Shown: positions 27,485 to 36,015, counted from the first letter of the stretch. The stretch: DNA of 46,679 bases from Glaciecola sp. UBA1851 (GCA_002338515.1 DDIL01000189.1:1614-48292); one strand, 5' to 3'. The notes: generated by a model from the letters alone, not told the origin. Numbers and translations are program-made.

Positions 27485-28272
27485 GATATATTATTGATTA
27501 GTGGAGTGATGGATGGAATTGCATATTTTGGCCATGCAAAATTATTAAACTCTGGCAATTCACTTAAACGTGTTTGGTCAAAAAAGTTGCCTGATTGTGG
27601 CAAGGTCTTAAATATATATTCTTCACTTTCAAAGTTAAAGCTTAAATAGGCACTATGCAGGTAGAGTCTATCCGCTTCTTCACCTTTATAACGTTTGTCT
27701 CCTAATATTGGGCTACCTAACGATTTCATCGCCACTCTTATTTGATGAGTTTTGCCTGTAATAGGTTTGACAATCGCCATTCTATTGGGTTGAACGGTTG
27801 TCGAACAATTGTTTAACCTAACCTCATTAATTGAAGTTTGTTGTTGTGGGTAAGGTTGAGTGAAGAAAAACGAAATGGCGTCTGAGGCATTAGTTGATTC
27901 TTTTGATTCTTTTGATTTTTGCATGAGTTTATAGCTACCGTTTCGCGCTTTTTCCATTTTTCCTTGGACTTTTCCTTGCTTCTTTTTAGGCTTTTTAGCG
28001 AGCAACGCAATATAGTATTTTGTTACTTTTCGAGCCTCAAACAATTTAGAAAGAGCGTGAGCAGCGGGTTTAGATTTAGCTAACACCATGGTGCCACTGG
28101 TATGCGTATCTAACCTATGCACAAGATACAATTTATTAAAATTATATAGCTGACATAATAAATCAGCTATACCCAATTCAGTTTTGTCCAAATTGGAACT
28201 AGCATGCATACCTATATCCACGGGTTTATTCACCACAATAAAGTGTGTGTGGTTATAAACAATTGGGATCAT
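27481..28272 (-). CDS. RluA-family pseudouridine synthase
   Basis: This 263-residue RNA-modifying enzyme has the catalytic motif VHRLDTHTSGTMVLAKS (the Asp of HRLD is the nucleophile in the family), an N-terminal VVNKP strand and the later KPITGKTHQIRVAMKSLGSPILGD segment, all diagnostic of RluA-type synthases. It most resembles the small gammaproteobacterial RluA-related group of unknown target rather than RluC or RluD, and lacks an S4 domain. A Lys/Ser-rich insertion (about residues 93-126) is unusual. Overlaps of four bases with Hpt upstream (ATGA) and PanE downstream indicate translational coupling. Confidence 0.85.
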   Translation of the reverse strand: MIPIVYNHTHFIVVNKPVDIGMHASSNLDKTELGIADLLCQLYNFNKLYLVHRLDTHTSGTMVLAKSKPAAHALSKLFEARKVTKYYIALLAKKPKKKQGKVQGKMEKARNGSYKLMQKSKESKESTNASDAISFFFTQPYPQQQTSINEVRLNNCSTTVQPNRMAIVKPITGKTHQIRVAMKSLGSPILGDKRYKGEEADRLYLHSAYLSFNFESEEYIFKTLPQSGNFFDQTRLSELPEFNNFAWPKYAIPSITPLINNIS

Positions 28273-28835
28273 GCGTGTTGTTTAATTAACTCAACGGCCG
28301 AGTCGTAGTTAAGCTCTTCAACCATAGACTGAAGTGCTTTTTTACTTTCACTGCTTAGGTTTAAACTTTCTATATAGGAATGAAGCGTGTCATCGTCAAT
28401 AAATTCATTTCTTTGCAAACGTTGTATAAACACGTCTTTATAATCACTTTTTACTTTATTTTCGGTATTACTATATGTTGGGTTGGCTTGTGTATCAGTA
28501 TTAACAGCATCGATATGGTCGCAAGTCTGCTGCATTATAATCGTAAATTCGTCAACTAATTGCGTAACTGCATTGCCGGCACGAAGCTCATGATCAAGTT
28601 CTTTACTACAGTTAAATAATGCCATTAATCCTAAGTTACCTGACAGCCCCTTAGTGGTATGTACCTTAAGCTTAGCTTCCTTTAAATCACCAGCTGCTAT
28701 TAAATTCGTAACCTGCATAGGGACGGCGCTAAATTCAGTTTTGAATTTTTTTAACATTTTAAACAGTAAATCTGTGTTGCCACTTAACTGACTTGTTGCA
28801 AATTCTAAATCTACTAAAGGGTGCTCTTGCGGCAT
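28269..28835 (-). CDS. Hpt (histidine phosphotransfer) domain protein
   Basis: This 188-residue protein contains an Hpt four-helix domain at about residues 8-95, with the phosphorylation motif HTTKGLSGNLG (H-x2-K-G-x-S-x3-G). The rest, to the C-terminus, is an unrecognised helical segment (TLHSYIESLNLSSESKKALQ). An ATG at 28853 is in frame, but its following AAGGAG codons are the ribosome site of the ATG at 28835, nine bases away, so 28835 is chosen. No sensor kinase or receiver domain is near; it must receive phosphate from a hybrid kinase encoded elsewhere. It leads the operon with the RluA-like and PanE-like genes. Confidence 0.85.
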   Translation of the reverse strand: MPQEHPLVDLEFATSQLSGNTDLLFKMLKKFKTEFSAVPMQVTNLIAAGDLKEAKLKVHTTKGLSGNLGLMALFNCSKELDHELRAGNAVTQLVDEFTIIMQQTCDHIDAVNTDTQANPTYSNTENKVKSDYKDVFIQRLQRNEFIDDDTLHSYIESLNLSSESKKALQSMVEELNYDSAVELIKQHA

Positions 28836-29313
28836 AATTGAATGCTCCTTCATATATATGAGCTTGAGAAGATATATCTGCTGTAATGACTATATCTCTT
28901 TTAACCATAGTGTAGTCCATACTACTTAAAAATAATCAAAAAGTTTTCATTAGTTTATTACAATCAGCATTTTTCAAATTAATACTTGATCAATATCATC
29001 ATTATTTATTTTTGTGGGTTGCTATTTACAGTAACGATTAATAGATCCTAATGTTTTTGAGCATATTCCAATTAGCAGGTATTGATATACAGACTATACT
29101 GCTGTGCGTATAAAAACTTTTATTGCATACGGTCAGTTGTAAAAGGACGGGCGCAATAAAGAACAAAATTGGAGTAAGTAAAATGAGTCGCAACAAATTT
29201 AAAAGGTAAACCTGTGTTTCTTTCTTACCAAGCTATATAATTGTCAGCAACTTGCGTATTATCGTTTAATATTGAAAACGGTAGAGTTAAAAGAATAAAA
29301 GTAGAGTGTTCTA
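28836..29313. other. Intergenic region between hpt and gshA
   Basis: This divergent promoter region of about 480 bases is AT-rich. The right half has a possible short leader reading frame (29183-29209) with a good ribosome site. No tRNA or strong terminator is visible. Confidence 0.5.
29183..29209 (+). CDS. Possible eight-codon leader peptide before gshA
   Basis: ATG at 29183 is preceded by GGAG (29171-29174, eight bases away) and encodes MSRNKFKR before TAA. It lies 105 bases upstream of gshA. The ribosome site is better than that of gshA itself. It could be a leader peptide, or chance. Confidence 0.3.
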   Translation: MSRNKFKR

Positions 29314-30927
29314 TTGAAAAATTTCAACAATAAAAGTTTTGCTGATAACTTATCAGCGATTCATAGCCATGACTTTCAGCACGCGTTGACTGAAATTAAG
29401 CATGGTATAGAAAGAGAGACCCTTAGGGTGAATCCTGAAGGCAGTATTGCACAAAATAAGCATCCAGAAGCTTTAGGTTCAGCGTTAACTCATGAATATA
29501 TCACAACTGATTTTTCTGAATCATTATTAGAATTTATTACGCCACCAGAAACCAATTATTACACCACCCTTGAACAATTAATGGATATTCATAAGTTTAC
29601 ATGTGAATCAATTAATGACCAAGTACTGTGGCCTATGAGCATGCCTTGTTTCATCAATGAACAAACCGATATTCCTATTGCACGTTATGGCACGTCTAAT
29701 ATAGCTAAAATGAAAGAAGTTTATAGAACAGGTTTGCACAATCGCTATGGCAGCATGATGCAAGTTATATCAGGCGTACATTTTAATTTTTCCATTCCAG
29801 ATTCATTTTGGAAGCTATGGTGTGATCTTCATGAACAGCCATTAAATAAACAAACGCGTTCTTCACAGTATTTTGCGCTGATTAGAAACTTCCAACGATT
29901 AGCTTGGGTCATTCCATACTTATATGGTGCTTCACCTGCTTTATGCTCTTCTTTTATTTCACATCGTAAAGTACCGCATGAATTTGAAACGGTAGGTAAA
30001 GGTACATTATATATGCCTTATGCTACTTCATTACGTATGAGTGATTTGGGTTATACCAGTAGCGCTCAGTCTAGCCTTAACATTTGTTATAATGATTTAG
30101 ATACCTATGTCAGTACTTTGCGCCACGCAATTGGATTACCTTCCAAGCAATATTCGCATATATCAAATAGTGATGAAGCTGGTTGGGAACAGTTAAATTC
30201 GAATGTGCTGCAGATTGAAAATGAACTTTACTCACCTATACGACCAAAACAAATTGCTAAGTCGCTAGAAATGCCAAGCAATGCATTACAAGACAGAGGC
30301 GTTAGCTATATTGAAGTGAGATCGTTAGATGTTAATCCATTCTCTCCTATAGGTATAGATGCGCAGCAGTTTCATTTCCTTGATGTATTTTTATTATATT
30401 GCTTATTATCACCATCTGATTCATTTACAGAGGAGAGTTTCGCTCAAACACGTCAAAATATTAATGATGCTGTTTTACAAGGCAGAAACCCGCAACTTAC
30501 TTTGAAAAATGATGGCAAAGATATATTGCTCTCGCAATGGGGTAGTGAACTCTGTTCTGGCCTACTAGATGTGGCAAAACTATTAGATAAAGCAAATCAA
30601 ACTGATAAGTACTCAAAATCTGTTGAAGAATCTCAGGCTAGATTTAATAATCCAGATTTAACACCATCAGGCAAATGGTTAAATACGTTACTAGAAAATG
30701 AAATTGATAACAGTGTTATAGGGCTGGAGTTAGCAAGGGAATATAAAGCGCACGCATTAAAAGCAAGCTATAGACATTTTAATCAAGAGGTTTTTCAGGA
30801 ACAGGCTAAAGCGTCAGATTTGGCAAGGGAAGACATAGAGAAGTCTGATGAAAAAACCTTTTCTCAATTTGTGCATGATTATTTTGATACTCGAGTATCA
30901 GCTAATCCAGACTTGAAGTGTGAATAG
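29314..30927 (+). CDS. gshA: Glutamate-cysteine ligase
   Basis: GshA makes gamma-glutamylcysteine, the first step of glutathione synthesis. The 537-residue product is close to E. coli GshA (518) and carries GIERETLRV near the N-terminus, FNFSIPDSFW, and YIEVRSLDVNPFSPIG, all characteristic of the gammaproteobacterial proteobacterial-type ligase. The start is TTG 29314: no ATG or GTG lies before the conserved part, and homology begins just after it; the upstream GAG is a weak ribosome site, so translation may be modest. It is monocistronic. Confidence 0.95.
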   Translation: MKNFNNKSFADNLSAIHSHDFQHALTEIKHGIERETLRVNPEGSIAQNKHPEALGSALTHEYITTDFSESLLEFITPPETNYYTTLEQLMDIHKFTCESINDQVLWPMSMPCFINEQTDIPIARYGTSNIAKMKEVYRTGLHNRYGSMMQVISGVHFNFSIPDSFWKLWCDLHEQPLNKQTRSSQYFALIRNFQRLAWVIPYLYGASPALCSSFISHRKVPHEFETVGKGTLYMPYATSLRMSDLGYTSSAQSSLNICYNDLDTYVSTLRHAIGLPSKQYSHISNSDEAGWEQLNSNVLQIENELYSPIRPKQIAKSLEMPSNALQDRGVSYIEVRSLDVNPFSPIGIDAQQFHFLDVFLLYCLLSPSDSFTEESFAQTRQNINDAVLQGRNPQLTLKNDGKDILLSQWGSELCSGLLDVAKLLDKANQTDKYSKSVEESQARFNNPDLTPSGKWLNTLLENEIDNSVIGLELAREYKAHALKASYRHFNQEVFQEQAKASDLAREDIEKSDEKTFSQFVHDYFDTRVSANPDLKCE

Positions 30928-30942
30928 AGCCATATTACGGGC

Positions 30943-30972
30943 AAAAAAAAGCCTGATGCAAAAGCATCAGGC
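30943..30972. terminator. Hairpin after gshA with the T-tract on the minus strand
   Basis: A run of eight A (30943-30950) precedes a perfect 9-base-pair stem GCCTGATGC-AAAA-GCATCAGGC (30951-30972). On the plus strand no T-run follows, only AACACACACA. Read on the minus strand the hairpin is followed by eight T, a classical intrinsic terminator. It may also serve as a 3' stabilising hairpin for gshA mRNA. Confidence 0.65.
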
Positions 30973-31044
30973 AACACACACATAAGGGAAAACACATTTA
31001 ACACACAGTAGTAAGAGCCTAGACTATTAAATAAGTTCAAAATA

Positions 31045-31668
31045 ATGTTAAAAAAAATAAATTTCTTTTTTATGGCTATATTTTTAGTCATTGGATTATC
31101 ATCTTGCGCTACCACTCAGCCTAAAGAACGCGAAAATCTTTGTAGTATTTTTGAAGAGAAAGATGATTGGTTTGATGCGGCGGCAGACATGAGAGATAAA
31201 TGGGGAGTGCCTATCCATGTGCCTATGGCAATGATGTATCAAGAGAGTTCTTTTCGTCACGATGCGTTACCACCAAGAGACTACGTTTTATTTGGATTAA
31301 TTCCTTGGGGGAGAGTCAGTACAGCTTATGGTTATGCGCAAGCGAAAACCATGACATGGGAAGATTATGTAAGGGAAACAGGCAATAGTTTTGCTGATCG
31401 CGATGATTTTGAAGATGCGATTGATTTTATGGGCTGGTTTATAAGCAAAACTCATAAAATTAATCGTATCTCTAAATGGGATGCGCGCACCCAATACTTA
31501 AACTACCATGAAGGGTGGGGCGGATACAGAAGGGGTAGTCATAATAAAAAGGCTTGGTTGCTTCAAGTTGCAAAAAAGGTTGATTCTCGCTCAAAGCGTT
31601 ATGCTACTCAGCTAAAAACGTGTGAAGATGAGCTGAGTAAAGGTTGGTTCATGCGTTTGTTCAGTTAG
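31045..31668 (+). CDS. Lipoprotein with SLT-like (lytic transglycosylase) domain
   Basis: This 207-residue lipoprotein has a lipobox in IGLSSCATT. The mature part has the lysozyme-like fold signs of transglycosylases: MAMMYQESSFRHDA, where the Glu would be catalytic, then YGYAQAKTMTW and YLNYHEGWGGYRRG. It probably cleaves or binds peptidoglycan in the periplasm. It matches a small family of proteobacterial SLT lipoproteins; I cannot give a gene symbol. ATG 31045 lies 118 bases after gshA. Confidence 0.78.
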   Translation: MLKKINFFFMAIFLVIGLSSCATTQPKERENLCSIFEEKDDWFDAAADMRDKWGVPIHVPMAMMYQESSFRHDALPPRDYVLFGLIPWGRVSTAYGYAQAKTMTWEDYVRETGNSFADRDDFEDAIDFMGWFISKTHKINRISKWDARTQYLNYHEGWGGYRRGSHNKKAWLLQVAKKVDSRSKRYATQLKTCEDELSKGWFMRLFS

Positions 31669-31689
31669 CGAGAAAAGTACTAACAACAA

Positions 31690-31723
31690 GCCTCAATATT
31701 TTTTAAACTAAATATAAAGAGGC
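31690..31723 (+). terminator. Weak hairpin after the SLT lipoprotein
   Basis: GCCTC (31690-31694) pairs with GAGGC (31719-31723), with further AT pairs ATATTT/AAATAT inside. There is no T-tract after the stem, so this is only a candidate. Confidence 0.35.
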
Positions 31724-31762
31724 GGGTAGTCAAACACTGATTACCAAATCAGCGTCAAAAAT

Positions 31763-31827
31763 CTGATCTCGATCAATATTTCATTTTGATCCTATCAAAC
31801 CTAGGTAAAAATATTGATCGAGATCAG
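31763..31827. promoter_or_regulatory. Paired FNR/ANR-type boxes in a 19-base inverted repeat
   Basis: CTGATCTCGATCAATATTT (31763-31781) and its exact reverse complement (31809-31827) flank 27 bases. Each arm contains a one-mismatch match to the FNR consensus TTGATN4ATCAA: CTGATCTCGATCAA (31763-31776) and TTGATCGAGATCAG (31814-31827). Between them TTGATCCTATCAA (31786-31798) is a third box with a 3-base spacer. The downstream small membrane protein gene starts 90 bases later. FNR, Anr or EtrA oxygen control is expected. Confidence 0.75.
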
Positions 31828-31878
31828 CATTCTTTTTTAGCAACATACTAATATTTATTCATCGAAAAGAAACTTTAC

Positions 31879-31896
31879 GTTAACAAAGTTGTTAAC
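31879..31896. promoter_or_regulatory. Dyad GTTAACAA-AG-TTGTTAAC
   Basis: This perfect 8-2-8 inverted repeat ends 21 bases before the ATG of the small membrane protein gene, so it lies in the likely 5' leader. It could be an operator or a small RNA hairpin. Confidence 0.45.
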
Positions 31897-31917
31897 TTAT
31901 ACATTAAGGTGAATATT

Positions 31918-32040
31918 ATGTTGGACTTATTATTTTCTGATCCAGTTGCTTGGGGTTCTATTTTAGGTATCTTTGTTGTTATTGGAATTTGTGCATATTA
32001 TGTTTATTACTTTATGCACAATGTACATGAAGACAATTAA
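31918..32040 (+). CDS. Small membrane protein, DUF3149 type (40 residues)
   Basis: ATG 31918 follows AAGGTG at a seven-base spacing. The 40-residue product starts LDLLFSDPVAWGSILG after the Met, continues as one hydrophobic helix (about residues 11-32, VVIGICAYYVYYFM) and ends in an acidic/polar tail. The LLF-DPV start and IGICAYYVYYF helix match the gammaproteobacterial DUF3149 family as I remember it. Function is unknown; size and oxygen-type control suggest a small subunit of a respiratory or other membrane complex, which is inference. An annotation with a length cutoff would miss it. Confidence 0.85.
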   Translation: MLDLLFSDPVAWGSILGIFVVIGICAYYVYYFMHNVHEDN

Positions 32041-32052
32041 TCCAAACTTATA

Positions 32053-32087
32053 AAACAAGTGTTAGATAATCATGCTTGCACTTGTTT
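32053..32087 (+). terminator. Hairpin after the DUF3149 gene
   Basis: AAACAAGTG (32053-32061) pairs perfectly with CACTTGTTT (32079-32087) across a 17-base loop, 12 bases after the stop. A stem ending in TTT could act as a weak terminator. Confidence 0.45.
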
Positions 32088-32167
32088 ACTGTGAATAAGA
32101 GTGGAATGCTTGTTTCTCATATAATTGCAGATAAATTGCAGTGGTGTTCAATGTGCATAAGTAATGG

Positions 32168-32776
32168 TTAATTTTTTACTTGTGATAAATCATCAGTAAC
32201 AAGTACCAGTAAACCTGCTTTGCCTCCATATGCTTTTGGTGATTGCACAAATGCCGTCACATCTGGATGCTGAACTAAATAGTTAGGTGTTTTTTGTTTT
32301 AGTGTGCCATTTCCATGTCCGTGGATTATATTGACACATCTATCATGCCGTTTCTTTGCTTCAAATATGACCGCAATTATTTCTTCTTTTGCCTGTTTGG
32401 CTGTGCACCCATGTAAATCTAATTCTATATCTGGCGGGATTAACCCCATTTTTAAGCGTTTTAATACATCCTTAACTTCATGTTTAGCGTCAGGCGTATC
32501 AGACATGTTAGCGCGGATATACTGAATGGGTTTATTTTGAGGCCAATGAGCTTCAAACTCATCTGATAACTCAATACTCGCTTGCTGCTGGGCATATTCC
32601 TTAATTGATTGTTGAAGTCGTTTTTTCGACTGGCTTAACTTCACTGAGGAAGATTGCTTTTTACGCTCTGCCAAATTCACATAATTTTTGGGTTTTAATG
32701 GTTTTACACCATCTAGCAATGATGAAAAGTCATTTTCGTTATGTTTTTTGTCGTCCATAGCAGGTTTTTGCGGCAT
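32168..32776 (-). CDS. smrB: Smr-domain endonuclease SmrB, ribosome rescue
   Basis: This 202-residue protein has a C-terminal Smr domain (about residues 115-195) with ELDLHGCTAKQAKEE and NIIHGHGNGTLKQ, the two motifs of the family. SmrB (YfcN) cleaves mRNA between collided ribosomes. The charged N-terminal region (KPLKPKNYVNLAERKK) fits the ribosome-binding extension of SmrB. It is divergent from prmB, followed by aroC, exactly as in E. coli, which supports orthology. The Met at 32758 is an alternative start. Confidence 0.9.
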   Translation of the reverse strand: MPQKPAMDDKKHNENDFSSLLDGVKPLKPKNYVNLAERKKQSSSVKLSQSKKRLQQSIKEYAQQQASIELSDEFEAHWPQNKPIQYIRANMSDTPDAKHEVKDVLKRLKMGLIPPDIELDLHGCTAKQAKEEIIAVIFEAKKRHDRCVNIIHGHGNGTLKQKTPNYLVQHPDVTAFVQSPKAYGGKAGLLVLVTDDLSQVKN

Positions 32777-32844
32777 TCTAGTTGGGTTTTAGGTATTATA
32801 CGCAGTATCTTTACTTTGATGTAGCGTCTTTTTCCAGTTTCTTC

Positions 32845-33810
32845 ATGTCTTATAATAAAGCTGTGGTTTCAGCCAATAAACTAGCACTAGCCGACCAGTT
32901 AGATACCATCATTGATTATATTCGTTATGCAATCTCGGAATTTAATCAACATGATGTGTATTTTGGTCATGGAACTGAAAATGCTTGGCAAGAAGGGCAT
33001 CGTTTAGTCTTTACCGCTTTGGCGTTGCCAGTAGATATGTCAAAAGAAGACTTAACAGTTTTTTATCAATGTCGTATTACGTTAGAAGAAAAGCAACGAA
33101 TAATTGGCTGGATACAAGCAAGGTGCGTTGATGGTATTCCTTTACCTTATTTAACCAACCAAGCTTGGTTTGCTGGAATGCCTTTTTATATTGATCAGCG
33201 TGCACTCATTCCTCGCTCTCCTTTTGCAGAATTAATTCAATCCCGATTCAAAGATTATCTACCTGCTGATCATACGCCGTTACAAATACTTGATATGTGC
33301 TCAGGTAGTGCGTGCATTGCTATTGCTCTTGCTATGCAGTTTGAGCAAGCGCAAGTAGATGCGGTTGATATAGATGAGCAGGCGTTAGAAGTAGCGTCAA
33401 TAAATATAGAGGAATACCAATTATCGTCGCGAGTATTTCCTATTCAATCGGATTTATTTGAAAATTTAGGCCAAATAAAATATGACTTGGTTATAGTCAA
33501 TCCACCTTATGTTGATTCAGAAGATATGCAAGATTTACCACGTGAATATTTGCATGAACCAGAAGCTGCATTAGCCTCGGGTGACGATGGTTTAGACTTA
33601 ACGGTTGCGATATTAAAGCAAGTATCTGAACACATGACAGAAAAGGCTTGGGCATTTATTGAAGTGGGTAATAGCGAAGTGAATTTTGCAAAGCGTCTGG
33701 GCGAGTTAGATGTGCATTGGTGCGAACTAACCCTTGGCGGAAGTGGTATTTTTGCTATAAGTAAAACTCAACTCGACAAACAGCAAAATCTCATAGAACA
33801 ACTAGTTTAA
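32845..33810 (+). CDS. prmB: Ribosomal protein uL3 glutamine methyltransferase
   Basis: PrmB methylates a glutamine of ribosomal protein L3 using S-adenosylmethionine. The 321-residue product has the SAM-binding ILDMCSGSACIAIA motif and the catalytic VNPPYV motif, plus PRSPFAELI before them, as in E. coli PrmB. The open frame extends back to TTG 32782, only five bases from the smrB start; ATG 32845 is chosen because homology begins about there and divergent promoters need the space, though no clear ribosome site precedes it. It is followed by aroC after 16 bases. Confidence 0.92.
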   Translation: MSYNKAVVSANKLALADQLDTIIDYIRYAISEFNQHDVYFGHGTENAWQEGHRLVFTALALPVDMSKEDLTVFYQCRITLEEKQRIIGWIQARCVDGIPLPYLTNQAWFAGMPFYIDQRALIPRSPFAELIQSRFKDYLPADHTPLQILDMCSGSACIAIALAMQFEQAQVDAVDIDEQALEVASINIEEYQLSSRVFPIQSDLFENLGQIKYDLVIVNPPYVDSEDMQDLPREYLHEPEAALASGDDGLDLTVAILKQVSEHMTEKAWAFIEVGNSEVNFAKRLGELDVHWCELTLGGSGIFAISKTQLDKQQNLIEQLV

Positions 33811-33826
33811 TTTAAGGAAATAGAAC

Positions 33827-34924
33827 ATGTCAGGAAATACAATTGGCAAGCTTTTTACTGTGACTACCTTTGGTGAAAGCCATGGTTTAGCAATAGGTGG
33901 TGTAGTAGATGGTTGTCCTCCTGATTTAGTGCTTTGTGAAGAAGATTTACAAGTAGACTTAGATCGAAGAAAACCGGGTACGTCAAAATTTACCACGGCA
34001 AGACGCGAAGCCGATGAAGTGAAAATTTTATCTGGCGTGTTTGAGGGGAAAACAACAGGTACTAGTATTGGGTTACTAATTAATAATACTGATCAAAGAA
34101 GCCAAGACTACTCGAAAATAAAAGATAGTTTTAGGCCAGGTCACGCCGATTATACTTATCAACAAAAATTTGGTAGCCGAGATTACCGCGGAGGTGGACG
34201 TTCTTCTGCTCGTGAGACCGCTATTAGAGTGGCTGCCGGTGGAATTGCTAAAAAGTACCTAAAACAAACCCACGGTATTGAAATTAATGGCTATATATCG
34301 CAGCTAGGTCCAATTGCAATTGATAAAGTTGATCATAGTATTACCAACACAAATCCTTTTTTCTGTCCTGATGAAACCAAGTTAGATGCGTTAGAGCAGT
34401 ATATGCGAGATCTTAAAAAAGAAGGAAATTCAGTTGGTGCGCGCGTATCAGTTTCTGCAACTAATGTACCCGTTGGGTTAGGTGAGCCAGTATTTGATCG
34501 CTTAGACGCCGATATTGCACATGCAATGATGGGTATTAATGCGGTTAAAGGGGTTGAAATTGGCGATGGTTTTGACGTAGTGTCTCAAAAAGGAACGGAT
34601 CACAGAGACGAAATATCGCCAGAAGGGTTTTATACTAATCATGCCGGTGGAATTTTAGGTGGTATTAGCACTGGCCAAGAACTGTTAGTGCATATGGCAT
34701 TAAAACCTACCTCTAGTATCAGTATCTCTGGTAAAACCGTAGATGTAGACGGGCAAGCTGCTGAAATTATTACTAAAGGCCGACACGACCCTTGCGTTGG
34801 GATAAGAGCGGTACCTATTGCTGAAGCGATGTTAGCAATAGTGATAATGGATCACCTGTTAAGACACCGTGGCCAAAACTTTGAAGTTAATTCGCCAACA
34901 CCTGTAATCCCAGCCTCAAGATAA
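33827..34924 (+). CDS. aroC: Chorismate synthase
   Basis: AroC converts EPSP to chorismate, the last shikimate step, using reduced FMN. The 365-residue protein shows the three family signatures: GESHG near residue 17, RPGHADYTYQQKFG and YRGGGRSSARETA in the middle. The ATG follows AAGGA at 33814-33818. Cotranscription with prmB is likely. Length and sequence are entirely normal. Confidence 0.97.
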   Translation: MSGNTIGKLFTVTTFGESHGLAIGGVVDGCPPDLVLCEEDLQVDLDRRKPGTSKFTTARREADEVKILSGVFEGKTTGTSIGLLINNTDQRSQDYSKIKDSFRPGHADYTYQQKFGSRDYRGGGRSSARETAIRVAAGGIAKKYLKQTHGIEINGYISQLGPIAIDKVDHSITNTNPFFCPDETKLDALEQYMRDLKKEGNSVGARVSVSATNVPVGLGEPVFDRLDADIAHAMMGINAVKGVEIGDGFDVVSQKGTDHRDEISPEGFYTNHAGGILGGISTGQELLVHMALKPTSSISISGKTVDVDGQAAEIITKGRHDPCVGIRAVPIAEAMLAIVIMDHLLRHRGQNFEVNSPTPVIPASR

Positions 34925-34973
34925 TTTTTGCTGCGCAGTTAACATTTCCTTGTTGGCTTGCCGATACCTATCA

Positions 34974-35007
34974 ATAAGCCAGTTTATACTTCAATAAACT
35001 GGCTTAT
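34974..35007 (+). terminator. Strong hairpin terminator after aroC
   Basis: ATAAGCCAGTTTAT and ATAAACTGGCTTAT form a perfect 14-base-pair stem with loop ACTTCA, 49 bases after aroC. The 3' side continues TTG, with a short T-run within the arm. Confidence 0.75.
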
Positions 35008-35047
35008 TTGTGTTAGCCTAAGGCTATCTATAGAAGGGTATAGCTTA

Positions 35048-35953
35048 ATGTTTAATTATCTAAAAATCGCGGTTGTGTTAAGTTTAATGGTTTCTGTGCA
35101 GTCGTTGGCACAACAAACAAGCAATATATTTATAGGTAAGCTAAATATTGAAGCAAAAAATCCAGTTACTGACTTAGTTCAACTTACCGAAACGCCTACC
35201 TATACTAATCAACCCATGTTTTTTGAAAACAACTATTTGTTTTATACCCAAGCGCCTAGCAAAGAGAGCGAACAAACCGATATTTTCATGTTTGATTTTG
35301 CTACTTCTGAACGCAAAAATTTAACGATGTCTGACAGTAGCGAATATTCGCCAACACCTTTACCTTATGGGCCTGGCTTTTCAGTGGTGAATGTGAATGC
35401 AGACAATAAACAAGAGCTTTGGGAGCTTGATCCACAAGGGAATCATAAAACTCATTTAGCCCCAAATATAGAGCCTGTTGGGTATCATCTATGGTTAAAT
35501 AACGATGAGTTATTGCTATTTGTATTGGGTGAACCACATACGTTAGTGAGGGTGCATAAAGCCATGCCAGAGTCTGATGCGGTTTTAATTGATTCAAATA
35601 TTGGCGCAAGTATCATTCGTTTTTTAGACAGTGATTGGGTCTTATATACCAGCTCTAATGAAGGTAATTTTTTAAACGCATACAACATCAAAACAAATGA
35701 AGTTGCTCAATTATTTTTAATGCCAGAAGGGGCTGAATATTTTTCACTTACACCCAATGGTGTCTTGTTAACTAGTGACAATAAAACACTTTGGCAAAAG
35801 CCGCTAAAACTTAAAAATAACAGAATAACTTGGTTGGTCGATTTTGAACCTATACTGATTGAAGAGCCTAGTTGTGCAAGCGGTATATCGCGAACACATA
35901 CATCACCAGACATGTCTATGATAGCATTAGTTTGTTCTGATTTGGACGAATAA
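35048..35953 (+). CDS. Secreted TolB/WD40-like beta-propeller protein
   Basis: This 301-residue protein starts at ATG 35048 (GAAGGG at 35033-35038), which gives a signal peptide KIAVVLSLMVSVQSLAQ; an earlier in-frame start at 34958 would run through the aroC terminator. The body has repeated PD40/TolB-like blades, for example QPMFFENNYLFYTQA, TDIFMFDFAT and SEYSPTPLPYGPGFSVVNVN. It is likely periplasmic and may bind protein or carbohydrate. No specific function is recognised. Confidence 0.72.
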   Translation: MFNYLKIAVVLSLMVSVQSLAQQTSNIFIGKLNIEAKNPVTDLVQLTETPTYTNQPMFFENNYLFYTQAPSKESEQTDIFMFDFATSERKNLTMSDSSEYSPTPLPYGPGFSVVNVNADNKQELWELDPQGNHKTHLAPNIEPVGYHLWLNNDELLLFVLGEPHTLVRVHKAMPESDAVLIDSNIGASIIRFLDSDWVLYTSSNEGNFLNAYNIKTNEVAQLFLMPEGAEYFSLTPNGVLLTSDNKTLWQKPLKLKNNRITWLVDFEPILIEEPSCASGISRTHTSPDMSMIALVCSDLDE

Positions 35954-36015
35954 TTTCATTTAGTAATGAAGGTTTTATGACACCACAAACATGCGTGTGA
36001 TGTCATGTGGTGATG

